The position numbers and the translations under genes are program-made. The notes under the pieces were generated by a model. That model ran no database searches. It saw only the letters and a program-made list of their open reading frames with translations, and was not told the DNA's origin. Positions 11,650-22,919 of a DNA stretch of 64,000 nt are shown here, one piece after another (within the stretch, counting starts at the first letter, position 1; each line of letters starts with the position of its first letter). Origin of the DNA: Ulota crispa (taxonomy: Eukaryota > Streptophyta > Bryopsida > Orthotrichales > Orthotrichaceae); assembly GCA_963920765.1 (NCBI GenBank), contig OY987248.1:9458539-9522538 (forward strand). Reading direction: 5' to 3'.

Positions 11650-13208
11650 CTCCCTTCGTCCCAAAATGATCTTCCTGTTTGCTTTTTTTTTTTAGTGTCC
11701 AAAAATGATCTTCTTGTTGTAGGAGGAAGGAAGGTAGCCACAGTTGCACATCAGGCATTTTTTTTCAATTTTCAGGGACAGTCACCATGGCTTCCCTCTT
11801 CAGAAATAGGTAGTTAAACAGGTAACTGTGTTTTTTTTTCAAAAGAAACATATGGGGATGAGTCAAAAATTCATGTAGTAATAAAGTGACAACATCAATT
11901 TCTTTGATACAAGTATAGGCAAAATTTTGAGACTAAATGTATGATTTCCATGGCTACAAGTCTACAACACTAGAACTTTGAGAATAATTTTGCTGCAAGT
12001 TAAAGATGTGGTAGAGGTAGTTGTCACTGAGCCCCTATTATCACTTCTCTACCTTAAAAAATCCATGTATTTTAGGTATTTCTTTCAAAATTTGGGTCTA
12101 TTGATATTTCAAGAAATGTTTCAAAGCTCTTAACTTAATAGTGCATTTTTTTTTCCATTGATCACAATTTGCACAAGATAGAGCATATTAGCTATGAAGA
12201 TTTCAATTAGACATATAGTTTATTGCCCCAACACCTCAGTTATTTTAATGTCAATTGCAAAACATTAAAAATAACTGAAATTTGTCAACTTAGCTAGCAC
12301 TTATGGATGATTACAAAGGCTAATGAAGGAAAAAAGAAGGTCAAATATGAAAATGACACAATATGATCATTTATGATGACCAAAATCTCTAAGGAAGTGA
12401 TAATATGACAAATTCAAATTTGAGCTTTACCTTGACTTTACCTCATTGAAACATTGATAGCTAGTACATACTTTAGTCATTTAAGAATTTGGAACTTGGT
12501 ACAAAATCTTGACTTGATTACCTTTTAAATGGTACCATAACCATTGCATTTGGTGTATTGTAGCTCTTGTAATTAGATTTTGAATTAAGGCCCAATGATA
12601 ATAGGGTAAATTGCATGTAGTAAATTTGACCACAGTGACTAACATTTGTGTGCACTCATTCTTTGCTTGGTACTCCCATAGCCAAGCCAATGAGCAAGCC
12701 TCACAAGTTTTATTTTGGCAAAAAATCTTGACGTGACAGTGCTAACTGGCAACATTGCTTGTTGAACAGCAGTCCCCTTTGCAGATGTGAATTGCCATAT
12801 GAAGTGCAATGTGACAACTAGGGCAAGTGGGAGGGCTGAGATTTGGTTGTTAAATTTTTTTTTCACCTATTTTTTTCTATACTCCAATTGCCAGAGCCCA
12901 TTGCCTGGTGCCAAATGGCACCAAATTGCCTAAAAGAATGGGCTATTGCACATAGTTCAAAAGCATGGGCATGCTAACCAATTCCATGTCATCAAGTGAG
13001 TGGCCACAGGTGCTCTTCAAAAATGCCTCAAAAATTCAATTTTCAAGCACTTTGGAACCACACTTTGAATATTAATTTGAAACTCAAAATTTCGTAACAA
13101 TAGGACATTAAATTCTATTCATAGGTCAAAAAAATTTGAAAAATGATTCTTTTCAAGCTTAATCTATAACATTTTGTGTAATAGGAAGATCATTTTGGGA
13201 CAAAGGGC
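11650..13208. mobile_element. Stowaway-like MITE split by a 1.2-kb insertion
   Basis: The left end is CTCCCTTCGTCCCAAAATGA after a TA. The right end, read inverted, is CCCTTTGTCCCAAAATGATC. The outer parts match the compact copy at 40949-41300, including AATGATCTTCTTGTTG on the left and AGTGAGTGGCCAC on the right. Removing 11752-12945 and one copy of the 8-bp duplication leaves an element of similar length to that copy. It lies in the upstream region of epsilon-COP. Confidence 0.75.
11752..12945. mobile_element. 1194-bp insertion with 8-bp target duplication (hAT-like size)
   Basis: TTGCACAT is present directly on both sides (11744-11751 and 12946-12953). The related compact Stowaway copy has only one TTGCACA at the matching place. 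The ends are CAGGCATT and, inverted, TAGCCCATT, a weak inverted repeat. An 8-bp duplication is typical of hAT elements, though short-TIR hAT ends are usually better conserved. No transposase-like open frame is inside. Confidence 0.7.
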
Positions 13209-15240
13209 AAAGCAAGGGGTATTTTTTATATTTCAAAGAATATAGGGATAAGTTTGATATTTTGAAAGAATTAAGGGAAATTTTTGATGTTTTTCCTTTA
13301 AACAAAAGCAATTAGTTCAAAACTCATTTGAGAAAATAATATGGCTTTAGTTACCTTTAGCCCAATATTGATAGATCATGACAAATTTGCAATTTATTTT
13401 GGTATTTTTTGTAAAAATTTGAGGTTTTTTTTTTTCACTTGTGCACTCAAATCATGTCTACATAGAGCATGCCTAAATATATATTCACTCACTTGTACTC
13501 CTAAGCCTTTTTGGATTGTCTAGATGCATCTATTGTAGTATCCAGCTTTCTTCTAATAACTTCTAGTATGTAAGATCTTTCCATAGCTCTAATCATCACA
13601 TGTGATCTACATGTACATCCAAGCTTTGCTAATTGAAAACATGTGCAAATTGAATGTTATAAACACTATCTAAGCTCACACGCAAAGTTCTAAAGATTTC
13701 CTTTCAATCTATTCCCTCTCTCCAACATAGAAGTGACATTCTTCCTTTGTTTAACTTCTAAATGTTATAAGTGTATGAATTTTTTTTATTTTTGTAAACA
13801 TTCATCATGCAATATTGAAAGAGATAACATAATTGTTAGCAATTCACATATTGCTAACAACCTCCAAAGGCAAAAATAACCATATTCACAAGGTTTGGGC
13901 AAATGCAAGTGAAAAACTTATCTATTGTAGGTAATTAGTAGATATTGTAATTTGGTAGATATTTTTTATATGCTTAGGCCTTATTTCAAGTGACACAATT
14001 GCACTTAAATCTAGCAAAGAAAATAATGTTGTTTTTAAAATCTAACCATTCACATTGTTTGCACTCTTGCACTTGTTTTTTTTTGCTTTGTAGTTGATAC
14101 ATTAAAAGTTTGCCAAATGGTTAGATTGTTTTTGATAGTTGGATAAGACTTCAAATTAAATAGGGGTGATTCATCATAAAAAATGTTTTCAAAAATATTT
14201 GTCATGTTTATAAGCAATGTAAAGACAATATATGCTGCTCTTTTAGACAAAAGCCTACATGTTGCAATAGCAAAGATTCTTTTTACTCAAAATTTGTACT
14301 TGCCAAAACATATTAAATATTGGGAACATCTTGCAAGTCGATAATTGACTTTTGCTTCATTTTTTTGACACACCATTCAATGCCATTCCAACAAAATCAA
14401 AAAAACTTTTCCAACATTTCAATGGCTTTCACATTTCATTTTTATTTCATAATAAATTGGAGCGCAATTTTTTTAAGATCATTTTCCAATTATAGCAATG
14501 CATTTTAGTTTTGAATCTTGTTGTTGAGCACGACATTGTATATTTAACTTTTGGTTGATCTTTGCAATATGCTCATGAATTGTGTTACAATCATTTTCAA
14601 AAACTACCATAAGAAGCAACATTTTAATTAGTGATGCTCTTATACTTGCAATAAATCTAGTTAAAGCTAATTTTAATCATATTTTAATTGGTGATTGAAC
14701 AAAATTCTACTTTATTAAGACAATGTAAATCATCATTATTATCAATTGGAACATCTAATTTCCTCTCTACACTTCCAAGCATTTCTTCTTACTCCAATTA
14801 TAAAATGCAAGTTTCAACATCATTTGCTGTAGATGATGTATTCAATACTTTGGCCATTTTTTTGAGATCTCTACTTTGTCTTGCACTTGTTAATTTCAAC
14901 TCATACTAAAATAGAACAAACCTAAAAGCATGGCTAGTAATTTCAGAGCAACATATGCTTCGGTTTTGAATAAGCAAAATATAAATACACAAGAAGATTC
15001 CTTCCAATTCATTTTAACCAAGTATTGAAAAAATCTTGACCTAAAAATAGCCCATCTTAGGCGCAACTTGGGCTAACTCTAATCAAGCTCATTACATACA
15101 TATCACTCAGAAATATGCTTTTTAGGTATTGTGCTAACTAGTTCATTGCCATGCTAATGTTCACTAAGTGAAATAGACTACTCCTTTCACTCGTTTATTC
15201 AAGAGTCTATTGATTTAATTTCTTTCTTGTTTTTCATATA
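13209..15240. other. AT-rich intergenic DNA
   Basis: 13217-13301 (GGGGTATTTTT, then TTTGATATTTTGAAAGAATT) resembles one end of the foldback element at 28309-29296 and is probably a remnant. The rest is AT-rich with short open frames that lack any recognisable domain. No gene was seen. Confidence 0.5.
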
Positions 15241-15241
15241 A

Positions 15242-15242
<1 letters not shown>

Positions 15243-15290
<48 letters not shown>
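15243..15290. repeat. (TA)n microsatellite
   Basis: An almost uninterrupted run of about 22 TA units, 90 bp upstream of the 90-codon ORF at 15377. It is a likely polymorphic length site. Confidence 0.95.
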
Positions 15291-15292
<2 letters not shown>

Positions 15293-15376
15293 TATGCAAA
15301 AGAACTCACTATTGGCTAATTTGGGAAAAATCACAATTTTGGGACCTAAAGGTTTTACGTCCTTGAATGTGTATAT

Positions 15377-15649
15377 ATGCAGTGCCCTGGCAGGTGCGCG
15401 AAGGATCGGAAGGGGTTGAAGGATTGCTTCAAGCGGCCTAATCAACAGGCACTCAAGAGGTGTTGTGACTTTAAGAGGTGTTGTGACTTCAAGAAGTGCT
15501 GTGACTGGTACTATGGCAACCAATGGAAATCAGGCTTCAACTACTTCTTCTTGTGGAGTGCAGCTGTAGTAGGAGCACTCGTGGGTATAGCCCTTACAGC
15601 AAACTTTTACTACTACAGAGGCAAGAGTTTCAATACTCATTGGTGCTAA
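15377..15649 (+). CDS. Candidate orphan: 90-aa protein, double-Cys repeats plus one membrane segment
   Basis: Not recognised as any family. The frame encodes ten cysteines (residues 3, 7, 17, 29-30, 35-36, 41-42 and 90). Residues 28-44 are three near-perfect copies of a six-residue unit (R/K)CCDF(K), from an 18-bp tandem repeat at about 15454-15507. A hydrophobic stretch at 54-78 (FFLWSAAVVGALVGIALTA core) looks like a transmembrane helix, followed by a basic tail ending in HWC. Base composition is clearly more GC-rich than the AT-rich surroundings within several kb, which suggests coding constraint or a transferred piece. It stands alone in a 9.7-kb gene-poor stretch. It could also be one exon or a decayed piece of a larger gene, since an acceptor-like TATGCAG overlaps the ATG. 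Confidence 0.4.
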   Translation: MQCPGRCAKDRKGLKDCFKRPNQQALKRCCDFKRCCDFKKCCDWYYGNQWKSGFNYFFLWSAAVVGALVGIALTANFYYYRGKSFNTHWC

Positions 15650-18600
15650 AATGAGTTATGCTTTAAGAAAATTCAATATCATCTATGCATAAATAATATT
15701 CTTACATGTGGCGTCAATTAAATTGATTTTTTCAATTTCTAAACATTTGAAGATATTTGTTAGGAATGGTCTTTGACAAAATTGCATGAAAAAGTATCAA
15801 TTGTTTTTTTCAAACTAAATTCTGAAATTTTTGCTATCATAATACTAAATTAAAACAACATCATTTTATACATCAAAGTCCTATACACTATCAAGTTACT
15901 CTATGTAAACAACATCAAAAAAAAGATAAGGTATAAAATTTTCATTCAAGTTTTTATGATTTAAATTAACTTATTTAATTATATAAAAGGGACATCATTT
16001 TGATAGATTGTAAATATAAACGTAAGCACCAGGGCATTTTTTTCAAGCAAACTGTCCACACTGGCAAAAAACTAACAGGTTTCCGCCAGTCTGGGACAGT
16101 CCATCCATTTTTCCTCCAATCTTTCCTCGACACGAAATCTAGCAAACAAAAAAAAATGCGCTAGTAAACACTAGAGCAATCTAATATGAAATAAAAATAA
16201 AATTCTAACATTAGTTTTCAAAAATGTGAATACTAATAAACATTTGAATACATTAGTCAACCCCAACTAATTAATTACAAAGGCTCTTAGTTCCTACTAT
16301 TTTATATTTATGCAAAAAAAATTAATTCAAACCTGCAATTATGATCATTGATGTTTTAAACAACATTTTTAAGTAAACCACATGTTAAAATGAAAATAAA
16401 TGGTTCATTTCTAAGGTATTAAATAATTAGTGGACTACAAATATTAAAAAAATCAAATTTAACATTCACATAATATTTGCATGAAATTGCCTCATTATAT
16501 ATCACAAATATGCCAATATATAAATCAGTAGTTGGTATGAAAAAGTGCATTTTTTGATGTAGTATTGAACAATAGTCACCAAGAACAAGTTGTAGAAGAG
16601 CGTGTTTTTATCTTATACAAAGTTTTTGAACCAGTTTAAAATGTTATTATCAAATTTTTTTTTTTGATATCTTTTGGGTATGCTTTACAAAAATTTGCCA
16701 ATTTAACCAACAAGTGCGCTCAAGTATTTTTATTATGTATTCAACTAATCTAGTATCATAAATAATGCAAACCGCTTTTCAAATAGTCATTGAGCTATTG
16801 ATCATGAAGCTTTCATAATTAGAATATTTCATAAAATAGCAAAACATGAGTACATTAAAATATTTTTAAAATAATACATGTATTTTAGTTTTTTTAAGTC
16901 ACTTGTTATATGTAAAACTAATCATCATCTTTTTGTAATTTAAATTACATATGTAACATGTCATAAGGGTTTACTTACACGCACGCTTAATGTGATCAAA
17001 CATGACTCATGCATTTCATAAATCTCTATTTACATTCTCTTCACCAATTACTCTACTCCAAACATGCATATATATTTCTTTAATAAGCAAAAATAATAAT
17101 TTAAAATGCTATAATTCCGTTCATTTTAAAATTTTGACTTATTTATAGTTTTATCCTTGTAGTTTGTTGCTTTAAGATTTTTGTTTGCTTGCCATATTGT
17201 GATTAGATGTAATTTTTTCTTATTTTGTATAAAAATATATTGCATTTTTTCATCGATTGCAATCTTATGGTTTTTTATTTTTTTATTTAATAATTTAAAT
17301 CATACTAAGATAGATCAATTTATTTTGACATTAATGTATGATGTTAGTTTAAAATCAATGATGAATTTGCATAAATATTAATTTTTTTCCTTAGTTTGAT
17401 TTTTGTGTGAATCTTGAATTTTTGATTTTTTATAAATAAAAGTGCTAAAATTTATAGTAATTGAATCTAATCAACTTTAGCTATAGGTTAGTTTAATTGT
17501 AGGTTTAGCTTAATTAAACCATGAATTTTGATAATTAATACAATAATAATAATACTTGAACTCAAAATCATTTTCAAAATCATTTATGATTTTCTTGATT
17601 TAAAATAAATTGCAAATGAGTTGTAATGCACACAAATTTATTCATTGAATATTGATGAAATCATTTACATAGCCATTATTATTTTATTTTTAGTGAAAAT
17701 AATTCTACACATGTGATTAGATCTAATTTTATAATAACAATTTATCAATGGATTTGAATGATTTTATTCACGTAAGATCAGTTTATTTATCAACCATAAG
17801 ATTTAGCTTTGTGGTGTCACAAGCTTTTGTAATTTTTTTAATTACGCAAATATTTTCAGTAAATTGAATTTTTGTATGAAATTTGGACATATTATATTTT
17901 CTTTCATTGACCCTTAAAAATAATCTTTAAGCAAATTTTTGGATCTAGCACAAAGTACAAAAGGAAAATCAAATATTACATAGGGTGATATTGCCATAAT
18001 TGAGAAGTGGTTTGGACATGGGTTGTCATCATTATTGCCTGCCCTGCAAGATATTTGTCAAACGTAGCCAGTATAGTTGCGTTGTCATAGCTGATAGCAA
18101 AACAAATTGTCTAGTTAGTCGCCTCTATTTTATTTTATTTTTGTTTAAAAATCATGCTTGTCAGTCTCTCACTTGTTATTGAAATGCACTCACAAACATG
18201 CCCTCCCGTGCTTGTTTTTTTTGCCATGCTCCTCTCTTGCCGTTGTTAGTGCATTAGCAAAAAACTTTGTGTAAACAACAAAAAAACAACAACTATATGT
18301 TATCTTGGGAACTTACACACATTATTTGATTAGTATAACAGAATTTTGAGAAAAGTTGACACGTTTTGTTATTTTAGACACTAGTGACTAAATCAATAGA
18401 AATTTTAGAATTTTATTGGGAATCTTTGAGAATCTTTGAAAATCTTTAAAATCTTTGAAAATCTTTTAGAATCTTCAAGAGTCTTTGAAAATCTTCCAAA
18501 AAAAAATTGGAACTCATTAAATATTTCAAAATCATTTATATATGCAACTATAAACCAAAAGTTTAAGGCTAGTCTAATTTTAAATCCAAGTAAATCGGCA

Positions 18601-19238
18601 AAATCCCCACCATTGAGAATCTCATGTTTGTTAATTTGGGTAGCAATTCACAATATGGATTTTGGACTTTGATGTGATTTTTTCCCAAAAAACAAAATAA
18701 ATCTAATGGTTGATCCCATGAGACTATATCTAGCTATACGTGATGGAAAAAAGGACTCCTCAAATGGAAAAAGACTCCAAAACTTATGGTCATTCAAAAT
18801 AAGTGGATCTAGCTCATTCACTACTTTAGAGCTACAAAAACCTTGCCCAATCAAGAGAAAAAAAGTGACACATCACCAACCTTCTCCCCTATACATGGGA
18901 GTGTGGGCTTCCAACCCATCCCATCCAAAATTCCTCCATCCACAATGCAATGCACAATGCTTATATACACTCCCACTAATAGTTTTAATACTAAAAATAA
19001 TAAATTCAAATGTTTGGGTGCAAATTTTAGAGGCTTCAAGGAACAACAAGCCAATCCAAAAGTTTTGTTGGACTTTTAGCTCCACTTGGACTTGAGTGGC
19101 AAACCAAAACTTGAGCATGCAATGCCCTTTTTGTCTACTTTTACACCTCAAAGAACCCCATTTGGCCATATTGGGCTCTTTGGTCCTTTAGGTGTTAAAC
19201 AAGATGTTAACTAGGAACATCCACAAGCATGAGTTTAA
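15650..19238. other. AT-rich gene-poor DNA
   Basis: Very AT-rich. 18436-18490 has a run of AATCTTTGAAAATCTT-like short tandem words. A right end of the TTAA group (CCTTTAGGTGTTAA) lies at 19185-19198 without a clear partner. Several short frames exist, none convincing. Confidence 0.5.
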
Positions 19239-20161
19239 AAGCCCAAGCCCTTTTTCCCAATGAAAGTCATTGCTAACTGCCACTTTGGGGGGAATGAGTA
19301 GAAAAGTATGAAAAACAATTAGTTTTGGAAATCCAACCATAAAATCTTGCCCTAGACTATGGGAGGTACTTGTGGGAAAAAATCAAGTCATTCTAGATGT
19401 AGAGGAGGAAGATATTTACATCTAAGGTGAAGGGAAAAGGTTTTTTTCCTTGCTACTAGTAAATTTTAGAAGCCTTTGACCACTGTTACATGAAAAAAAT
19501 TACTCTACACAAAGTTGAGGTTAATTTTTTCCATGTAGAAGACCAAGTTAGGTATGTGTGTGAGAATTTTCAAATCAATTGGAACTATACAACACATGGG
19601 GGAAAATAGTGAGTAAAAAGAAGTAGAGAATGAGTCAAATCACTAAATTGTTAAGAATTTAATGATTAAATGAAAAATGCAAATCCTAATTGTATAATGT
19701 TGTAATAACCAATCTATTTCTTTAGGTTTAGTTTTTTTCCAAAATGTGAAAAATTATGGAAAATAAAGGACTTCAAAGTTTATTTTAGAGTAGAGGATCC
19801 ATAATTGCCTACAAACTAAAACATCTCATAATTTTCATCTCATCGATTGAAGTTGAAAGATTCAAAGTTTCCCACATATGAAAAAAATCTAAACAATGCA
19901 ATTCAGATTTCTATTTTTAGAAAATTCAAAATTTTTACAAGTTTTTGGGTTGCCCAGATTGCCCTCCCTCCCTCGGGCAGCAGAAATTATTGCATATCTT
20001 CTTTGTCAAATGTCAGAATGACAAAAAAAAAAGATTCCCGCATACGTCTTGGAATTCCCCACCTTCAATAAAAGTTTAAAAAGATCACAAAAACTAGATT
20101 AGCTATAGGTACATGCCCAAAATCCATTTGTCCCCCAAGGGGATAGCTGGGCCTTTCGGGG
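19239..20161 (+). mobile_element. TTAA-type element, decayed left end
   Basis: Homologous to the 922-bp element at 2271-3192, as seen in CCAAGCCCTTTTTC near the left, AGACCAAGTTAGGTATGTGT inside and AAAATCCATTTGTCCCC near the right. The right end GGGCCTTTCGGGG is followed by TTAA (20162-20165). The first bases of the left inverted repeat are lost. It is non-coding. Confidence 0.75.
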
Positions 20162-20165
20162 TTAA

Positions 20166-20447
20166 GGGTTTTGAACATGATGATTATTAATAAACATTTA
20201 TCAAATTATAGGAACCTATTAGCATTAAAAAAATAATGAGTTTGCACATTCAAATGTATTATTTGGATACTATGAGAATAAGTTGTGAATTTTTAAAGAG
20301 CAAACTGCCATTGCACCCATAACCAACATTAAGGTTACATGTTCACATGTTGTACACCCTTGTCATTACATCTATTTACTTTCATAGATTTTCCAAGATT
20401 TCAGAGGTGAAGGTTATGGGGACCCTCACGAGGATGGCTTTCCTACC
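20166..20447 (-). mobile_element. Tourist-like MITE copy (truncated)
   Basis: Member of a family seen at 32773-33083, 50050-50348 and 51500-51810. Shared words are AAGGGTTTTGAACATGATGA, AGAGCAAACTGCCATTG and TTCATGTTCACATGTTGTA. Its left terminal repeat is missing: homology begins exactly where the preceding TTAA-type element ends. The right end TTTCCTACC is decayed. Confidence 0.65.
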
Positions 20448-20599
20448 GTAAGCATAGTTTTGAGTTAGCACCCTCTAAATTCATTGTCATTTCACTGACA
20501 ATGTTTACAAAGTTTGCTTTTCATGTTTACTAATTTGGATATTTTGGATATTTTGGATATTTGGACAAATATATGAACAACTTAAAGCAAGTACCTTAA

Positions 20600-20960
20600 C
20601 CCCTAAACGTCCAAAAAGACATTTTTTGTCCTTTGCCTCTGAAAAAACTTTCTATATGGTAGAAGAAAGTAGATTTTCATTTGATTTTTTCCCAGAAGTG
20701 ATCATAAACACATGCTCTATCATGGAAGGCAAAAAATAACTTCATCAAATACACTCATATTTTTAAACAATCCAAATTGTGAGAAGATCCATATTGCCCT
20801 TCCTACAATTTTTGTGAGGTCAACTTACACTATTCACTTTTGCAGCTAGCTAGGCACTTGTTACACCAATCATAGTTTGCATAAATCTTTGAAATCTTTG
20901 AAAAACACTGTAGAAGTCATGCAGCAAGCTGGCCACGAGAATGAGTCCGACGTTTAAGAG
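20600..20960. mobile_element. TTAA-flanked element, 361 bp
   Basis: TTAA at 20596-20599 and 20961-20964. The ends are CCCCTAAACGTCC and, inverted, CTCTTAAACGTCG. The interior is related to 1809-2183. It is non-coding. Confidence 0.75.
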
Positions 20961-21110
20961 TTAAAGCAGATACCTTGGCTTCTACTCTTGAGCGCTAAAG
21001 ATAATGGACAACTAACAATCTCAATTGCATAATCACAAAGAAAATTGCATACTCTTGCAAAATTCAATATTTTCACTTCAAAATGTTTGTAGCAAAGCAA
21101 GCTATGGTAA

Positions 21111-21151
21111 GGTAGGAGGTCCTAAAAGCGTCCACCTCCTACCTTACACCT
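21111..21151. repeat. 41-bp near-perfect hairpin with Tourist-type ends
   Basis: GTAAGGTAGGAGGTCC is followed, after a 9-bp loop, by its near-perfect complement ACCTCCTACCTTAC. The stem sequence equals the terminal repeat of the GGTAGGAG-ended MITEs elsewhere in the window, so this looks like two element ends with the interior lost. The rest of 20965-21602 shows no feature. Confidence 0.7.
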
Positions 21152-21602
21152 TCAGCGCTCGAAGGCAGAAGCAGAGCTACAAGGGCATACATCATTCTCA
21201 AAATATGACGAAATACTTGGACTAACAAAACAAGCAAACAATCATTACCATATGTGACCTGCCCAGCTTCTACTACGCCACTGCGCTGACAAGATATCTA
21301 CGTACCAAAAACATTGTACTCCTAATAACTGATATAGGTGGCACTAAACCTCAGAAATAAACTTGAAATACACATTCGAGAAAAGTGCCGGCCTCGCCCT
21401 AGCGGTTCAAGTGTCGCAATTGCTGTCACTGACAACACATCATCACAACAAAAATTTCCACAAATTTGGAACTGAAGCGAAGGATCTCCCATACATGACA
21501 AATTTAAAAACTAACCAGTAAACAAGCACTTGACATATGATGAAAGCACAAAAACCAGACAAGAGTCACATAGACCACACAAGCACCAGCCACAGTCAAC
21601 AA

Positions 21603-22919
21603 ATGAACCACGCCAAATGCAGCCACTAGTAACCTCTGGGACTTATTACGAAACCACAATCCTGTGGCCAACTTCTCTCTCCGAATTGCAATCTACATTC
21701 TGAGCACCAGAATCATATTTCTAACTACACACAACGAATGTCAAAAAGGTAAAAATCGCTCATCGCAATACTACTTACTTCTACATCTAACACTCATCGT
21801 TCCATCTGCCGGCCTTACACTACCGTCTGCTGCCTAACAAGTGCCTCGGAAGCCCTCGACATCATCTGTAACCCCTACGTTCAATCCATGGTCGCTCATC
21901 TCTGTTCGTAAAACCAGAAACAACTAATCACATACACCAACCCATCAAAAAGTGAAAACGGCCTACTCCCGGCATAACCTTTCTCAGTCGATCCACATTC
22001 CCTCGTCTAATACTACTTACTTTTGACGTGCCCGACATCCACTTCTCCCGCTCCCGTTCTTTCATGACCGAAACACGTGAAAGCAACCCTCCTATTTCTC
22101 GAGGAGCAACTCCTAACCAGCATTCGTCGTGAACGTAGCCGTCGTCCGCCTGCACGAACCACCAAGTCCACCCGTATGCCTCGTGGTTGCTCTCTCAAAA
22201 ATGAAACGACTGTAAAGTATGCGGCAAAGCAACACCCCGTGATTTTCATTCCTTCTTCTCAAAAATCACCTCACTTTCGCTGATTCCTACAAACACGCAC
22301 AAAACCAGCCATATGTCACAAATCGGATTCAGCAAGCTTCACACCACTCGGTTTTATGACTCACTTCTTGGAGTCCGAGATTGGCCGCCACTATCAATTG
22401 CAGCCCAGGGCCACGACTTATGCTCCTGAGGCAACACAAGGAGAACTATCTTTGACGATATTTAGACAATGCACGGAACGCCCAAAAATGCAACGTCTGG
22501 ATTGCCTAGTGTCATCCCAGGAGTGAGCGAGCTTTACCACACAAAGTAGAACCCACTACTTGAAGGTGACGTATTTTAGCGCTGCCGCCGTCAGTTCTGT
22601 TTGCTGCCCTCCAGCGTCGGGAACTTCACCACCTTTCCGATTGCTACTGTTTTACCTGATTCATCCATCACCCACGTCTCACATTCAGGACGTCCGTGCT
22701 ATGCACTCCACTCCGCACATGAAATACACACAGCCGACCATGCTTGCGTAGCAAGGCCTCATTCGTAGGGAACCAGGGACCAACCTTCATCTCGTAGGGT
22801 GAATCGTCCTAGCTGCGGAAAATCGTCGAACTTCTCCACGCAAATCACTTGGCTAACCTGAAATCACAAACACCACCTTCGTTGCTATATTCATTTCACT
22901 CCCACCCACAACGAAAATA
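21603..22919 (-). repeat. Right arm of long inverted repeat
   Basis: Exact reverse complement of 1-1317 as far as compared by eye. It covers the eRF3 3' flank, the last two exons, intron 15 and part of intron 14. Identity at the outer side is cut only by the window edge on the left copy, so the duplication may continue through the rest of this eRF3 gene. Its inner limit at 21603 is sharp. Confidence 0.95.

Noticed and set aside
11087-11758. 223-codon open frame on the minus strand over the epsilon-COP promoter
   Set aside because: It runs across exon 1 in another frame and through the GC-rich leader. Its low-complexity Arg/Gly/Ser content looks like a shadow frame.
15215-15523. 102-codon minus-strand frame opposite the orphan ORF
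   Set aside because: A third of it is translated (TA)n repeat giving alternating Ile-Tyr, and the rest is antisense to the more protein-like plus frame.
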